64,000 nucleotides of DNA from positions 124,001 through 188,000 of the forward strand of contig BGZK01000755.1 in NCBI GenBank assembly GCA_005406025.1, given 5' to 3'. A program made the translations under genes and the position numbers. Within the stretch, counting starts at the first letter, position 1; each line of letters opens with the position of its first letter. The notes beneath the pieces were generated by a model that was not told the origin of the DNA, searched no databases, and was given only the letters and a program-made list of their open reading frames with translations. Shown piece after piece: positions 60,578 to 64,000 of this stretch. Source of the stretch: Eumeta japonica. Its lineage: Eukaryota > Arthropoda > Insecta > Lepidoptera > Psychidae.

Positions 60578-61035
60578 GTGGTTCCGCCCACGCGGGACAT
60601 AGAATGCGATTTTTACATTTTTTATATCGAGCGATCTCACTGATCCTATTCAGGATTTGTATTCCAATAGCTCATTCTCTATCCTGAGTTTGGTCTCGTT
60701 CTCAATCTCAGTCCTAGTCCTGCTCTGGCCGGTTCCGCTCTCGACTGATCCCGGTGCTGCTCTCGTTGCGATTACGATCTCACTTTCGCTTACGCAGATT
60801 CTGCATCCCACAATTATGCACGCATGAAATACTATTCTTATTTTATCACGTTCGTGATTGTCTTGTCCACTTAGATAGACGCGATAGTCACTGTAGTGCT
60901 CGTGTATCACTATCGACCACGATTGATCGTGACCTCGGTATCCTGTCGCTTCTGGTTCCGGTGTTGCTCAAGATTTTGATCCGGTTCACTATCTTGATTC
61001 TAATTCGGCTTCGGCTCATAGTCTTCGTTCCGCCT
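60578..61035 (-). repeat. Reverse-orientation quasi-hexamer repeat, two blocks
   Basis: TTCCGCCCACGCGGGACATA at 60581 is a reversed, shortened tail. The body has TTGGTCTCGTTCTCAATCTC, AGTCCTAGTCCTGCTCTGGC and GGTTCCGCTCTCGACTGATC, then after a unique spacer (60790-60890) GATCGTGACCTCGGTATCC and CGGTTCACTATCTTGATTC to about 61035. Frames on both strands are by-products. Confidence 0.65.
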
Positions 61036-61446
61036 ATAGACACTAACTATTGAAAACCGAGTATCCCCGCTGCCAGGCTGAATTTTTTTTTTTGCCACTA
61101 TGCTGCCGAGCGAGTACTGCAATGCTGTCTGTCCGCACGCCAGTTTCGCTATATTTTACAAACCTTCTGATGGAAAATAACAAAAACCCAAGCTTATGAT
61201 ATAAGTCGACCATGAACACATTCCACAACAAAACGGATCAAACTCGTCGGGGGAATCGTATCGGGCAAGCCGTCATTTCTGACTGACCACTTTTAATTTG
61301 AACATTTCTGTGTTGGTGGCAAATTCAAAATTCAAATTATGAATGGAGAAATTGCATAAAAGTAACATAAAAACAGATTTTACTGAATGTTACTTCCATC
61401 CAAAACGCAGTCTCAAGTCGCGCCTGAATTATTAGTAAAAAATCAT

Positions 61447-61486
61447 ATTACAATTGCAAAACCTCTGTAGGTTTTGCGATTGTAAT
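61447..61486. repeat. Inverted repeat, 18-bp arms, 4-base loop
   Basis: ATTACAATTGCAAAACCT (61447-61464), loop CTGT, then AGGTTTTGCGATTGTAAT (61469-61486); one mismatch. Confidence 0.85.
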
Positions 61487-62344
61487 GTGACGTGTAAGCG
61501 AAACCGGAAGAAAAATTAACATGCTCGTTACAACTTCATATGTATGTACCTAAAAAGTTCGACGTAATCACAAAACTTCCAATATGAGGATGAAGTCGGG
61601 AGGCAAATATAAGGTTTCAGAATAAAAATTAGGCTATACGAAGATAATGTAGCTTTGATGAAAGATTTTTTAGAATCGATTCAATAGTTCCTGAGAATAT
61701 TCCTTATAAATAAACTTAGAAATTTTCTCTATTTGTATATTAGCATAGATATATAGATAGCGTTTTAGTTAATTGTACAGAATTATAATGCCAAAATTAT
61801 AATAAATTTGAAAAGATTAGCTACCACTTTAAGTTTTGATCTAAGGGATAGGGAATTAATATAAGTAATGAAGCCTGAACAGAGTGACGAATTTGTATGT
61901 TTTCGAATAGAAAAAAAAAGATGAAAAACAGACAGCAATTTTTGGCATATCGGGTATTTAACGCGATGTGGGTGGCGACGACGTTACTCGACAACTCTTT
62001 TATTTGAATTCCAAAGTGAGAGATGTAAACATGTCAGTCGTTTAAACAGCCACATCCCGTATCTTCATCAAAAATCGAATTTCTAAGGTTCAATTTAAAA
62101 TACGTTGGTTATGAGCACAGCCGTACGGCGAATGTACAAAACGACTTTATTCGATAGTCAAGCTTTTCGAAAAAAAAAATTAAAATAAAGTATTAAACAA
62201 ATGCAATTTTTTTATGAGGGTAGGGCGATAAATAAATACTTCGATTTTACTGAAATTGGCACTATTCCGATTGCAGAATAATGGAATCGGGTCGCGCAAT
62301 ATATCGCTGAAGACGTGTCGACGTAAAAACACTTTGCGCGACAG

Positions 62345-62415
62345 TGACGAGGCACGTGGGCGGCGGCGCCGGGCGCTGGTGACCGGCGGACGGGCCGGCG
62401 CGCGGAGCTGGCCAT
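62345..62415. other. Small CpG island
   Basis: GGCGGCGGCGCCGGGCGCTG followed by GACCGGCGGACGGGCCGGCG, open in several frames on both strands; no exon is supported. Confidence 0.3.
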
Positions 62416-63050
62416 CCGTGGAATGTACTCGATCGAATGGTATGCAACCACAATGAAGTGTATGAAATCGTTTACTTCAATTTATCATGGATATGACATA
62501 CATATAACGAACCCTATGCCCAATGGTACTCTCTACATCTTACTAAGAATATTTTCGAATGTAGTAGAAAGGGAAAAAAAATATTTTAATTGTTACTTAT
62601 TGAGCTCATGAGTATAGGATTCGTAGCTCGCCTAAGATAAGGTGTTATGAAAAAAACATTGCTATAGACCACGTTCTCGTACCATTGATTATCATATAAA
62701 GATCCGGTATGTGTCCTTGGTCTAGTTATGAATGACTCCACCGCAACAGAAAACATTCTAGAATGAAAGCCAAAATGTGATTCACTTGCAAGAAGTTTCC
62801 GCATGGCATTCGTTTGTTCAGTTGTTGAAAGATATCAAAGGCGACATTACGTATTTTCCAACGAAGCAGCTGACGACCGACCGAGCTGTGTATTCAAACG
62901 GACCGAAGATCGGAACAACAAAAAAGAGACTCTTTGAAGATGTGATTTACGACCATTTATACATTGAGTGACGGGGTCGCCTAAACTTAGAAAACTATTA
63001 ATATCGTCGCCTACTCCCAAACAAACCTAACGTAAATATAAGTAGAGCCA

Positions 63051-63171
63051 TATAAAAGCGACGTTCGGGAGAAACGCAGTCACTCTCAGAAGTGAACAGA
63101 AATACGGACCGTAAATAAACAACGAAATAAATCATGCGGCGAGATTTTTAAATCTAGTTCACGAGTTCAAG
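63051..63171 (+). promoter_or_regulatory. Core promoter and non-coding first exon of a gene to the right
   Basis: TATAAAAG at 63051-63058 is followed 27 bp later by the initiator GCAGTC (A at 63078, fitting the arthropod KCAKTY consensus). The candidate leader 63078-63171 ends TTCAAG at a strong donor, GTGAGA (63172-63177). The only ATG in the leader (63134) opens a six-codon frame, so this would be a 5' UTR exon with the true start farther right, probably beyond the window. TATA-plus-Inr promoters with a short leader exon are usual for regulated or tissue-specific insect genes. Spacing and consensus are seen; transcription is inferred. Confidence 0.55.
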
Positions 63172-63804
63172 GTGAGATATCTCAATTTAACTTCGTAATC
63201 CCGGTATCATCGGTGACGAAATATCCGCTGAATTGAACAGCACAAAAATATCACAAGTGGGTGATCTGAAACGTTCACTCTGAAATGATGCGCGAAAGAA
63301 GTGCCCCGTCCACACGTCCCACGTGAGTTCTTCACACGTAAAAACGTGGATACGTACTCTTACAACTGTCGCTTGGCAGGAATTTGTCAGAAAAATGGAG
63401 TTTTTATTGAATAAAGTGTCATTCTTCAAAAAACACAATTAGCCATTTTTGACGTACAGGTTATATTGTGTTATATTGAGATGAAAGTTATCAAATGTAA
63501 TGACGCACGATATTATTTTAAATATATTACACTTAAGAACAATTTATAAAGAAACGATAATGTACGTCAGTACTTCATATCATTTAGATCAATAGGCAGA
63601 AATATTTTTTTTTAAAATAAAACTTTTTCTACTAAAGTTGCGTTATTATCAAAATGCAGCTACCATAGTTGCCATAAAGTCGCAAGATAAAGCATGTTCA
63701 TCATAACATCTTACGTCATAAAATAATAAAGATATGAAGGTCCATGCCGGTATGTGCGTAATAATCCGAGGGGTTTAGAAGCAATTAAAATGCTTTGGCA
63801 GGAA

Positions 63805-63915
63805 CGGCAGCACGGGGCCGTACTGGCGCTCCGCAAATAGTTGCGCAAGGCCGCCGAGCCGCATCGGCGACGCCGACACCTCACGCCGGCGGCCACCTTA
63901 GCATCCTTTATCATA
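63805..63915. other. GC-rich block, possible exon of uncertain strand
   Basis: On the plus strand a good acceptor (GCTTTGGCAG, 63801-63810) precedes GAACGGCAGCACGG; the longest frame continues to a stop near 63946 without a recognisable domain. On the minus strand the same DNA reads PMRLGGLAQLFAERQYGPVL then PFLPKHFNCF-stop. Neither is convincing. The plus acceptor is suggestive because a first exon and donor lie at 63172. Confidence 0.3.
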
Positions 63916-64000
63916 ACATTGGCAGCTCTCTACGCAGCATCTGATTTAACAGATCCTTAGGGATGAGGACCGGTTGTAAAATATGATTTATAATAAACTT

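Noticed and set aside
1..64000. tRNA, rRNA, CRISPR, operon or phage features
   Set aside because: No tRNA cloverleaf or A/B box pair, rRNA block, spaced direct-repeat array or gene-dense prokaryotic organisation was seen; splicing and repeat content are eukaryotic.

Overview
This is a stretch of insect nuclear genome, most probably lepidopteran. It is AT-rich with scattered GC-rich islands. Its coding sequence is split into short exons with GT..AG introns. Many degraded interspersed repeats carry tails of the form 'GCGGGCGAAGCCGC..GCAAAAGCTAGT', and remnants of jockey/CR1-like, RTE-like and mariner elements are present. The lepidopteran assignment rests on remembered repeat style and was not tested by a search.

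One gene is clear. On the minus strand, five exons between 50530 and 45740 splice in consistent phase into the conserved C-terminal part of a phosphatase and actin regulator (Phactr): three RPEL actin-binding motifs, then the PP1-binding C-terminus ending in FHRP. Read from the ATG at 50528-50530 they give a 206-residue product. Farther 5' (51389-52714) lie one good, one plausible and one doubtful exon that could belong to a longer isoform. Their phases do not join the first RPEL exon directly, so the long-isoform model is incomplete. The N-terminal part of the usual long Phactr is not seen and probably lies beyond the right edge.

A second coding exon (4545-4734, minus) encodes a basic cytoplasmic tail and one hydrophobic membrane segment, like the start of a type II membrane protein; I cannot name it. 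At 63051-63171 (plus) a TATA box, an initiator and a short leader ending at a good splice donor look like the start of a gene running off the right edge.

The rest is introns and intergenic DNA. By region: 0-0.7 kb, jockey-like LINE; 2.6-3.5 kb, repeat and GC island; 9-15 kb, several repeats including a ~133-bp tandem array; 15.5 kb, an inverted-repeat MITE; 20-24 kb, repeat copies and a LINE scrap; 29-32 kb, a cluster of LINE, RTE tail, mariner and fold-back element; 35-41 kb, hexamer-like repeats, a ~119-bp tandem array, a hAT-type MITE with perfect 8-bp target duplications, and a 36-bp perfect palindrome; 45.7-52.7 kb, Phactr; 53.9-54.8 kb, LINE and repeat tail; 56.8-58.6 kb, GC islands; 60.6-61 kb, another hexamer-like repeat; 63 kb, the promoter candidate.

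The least expected feature is a dispersed family of about ten elements. Each body is a degenerate purine-rich quasi-hexamer run (GAATCG/AACCGG/GAGCGG-like), and most end in the same GCGGGCGAAGCCGC tail. No RNA gene, CRISPR array or prokaryotic feature was found.
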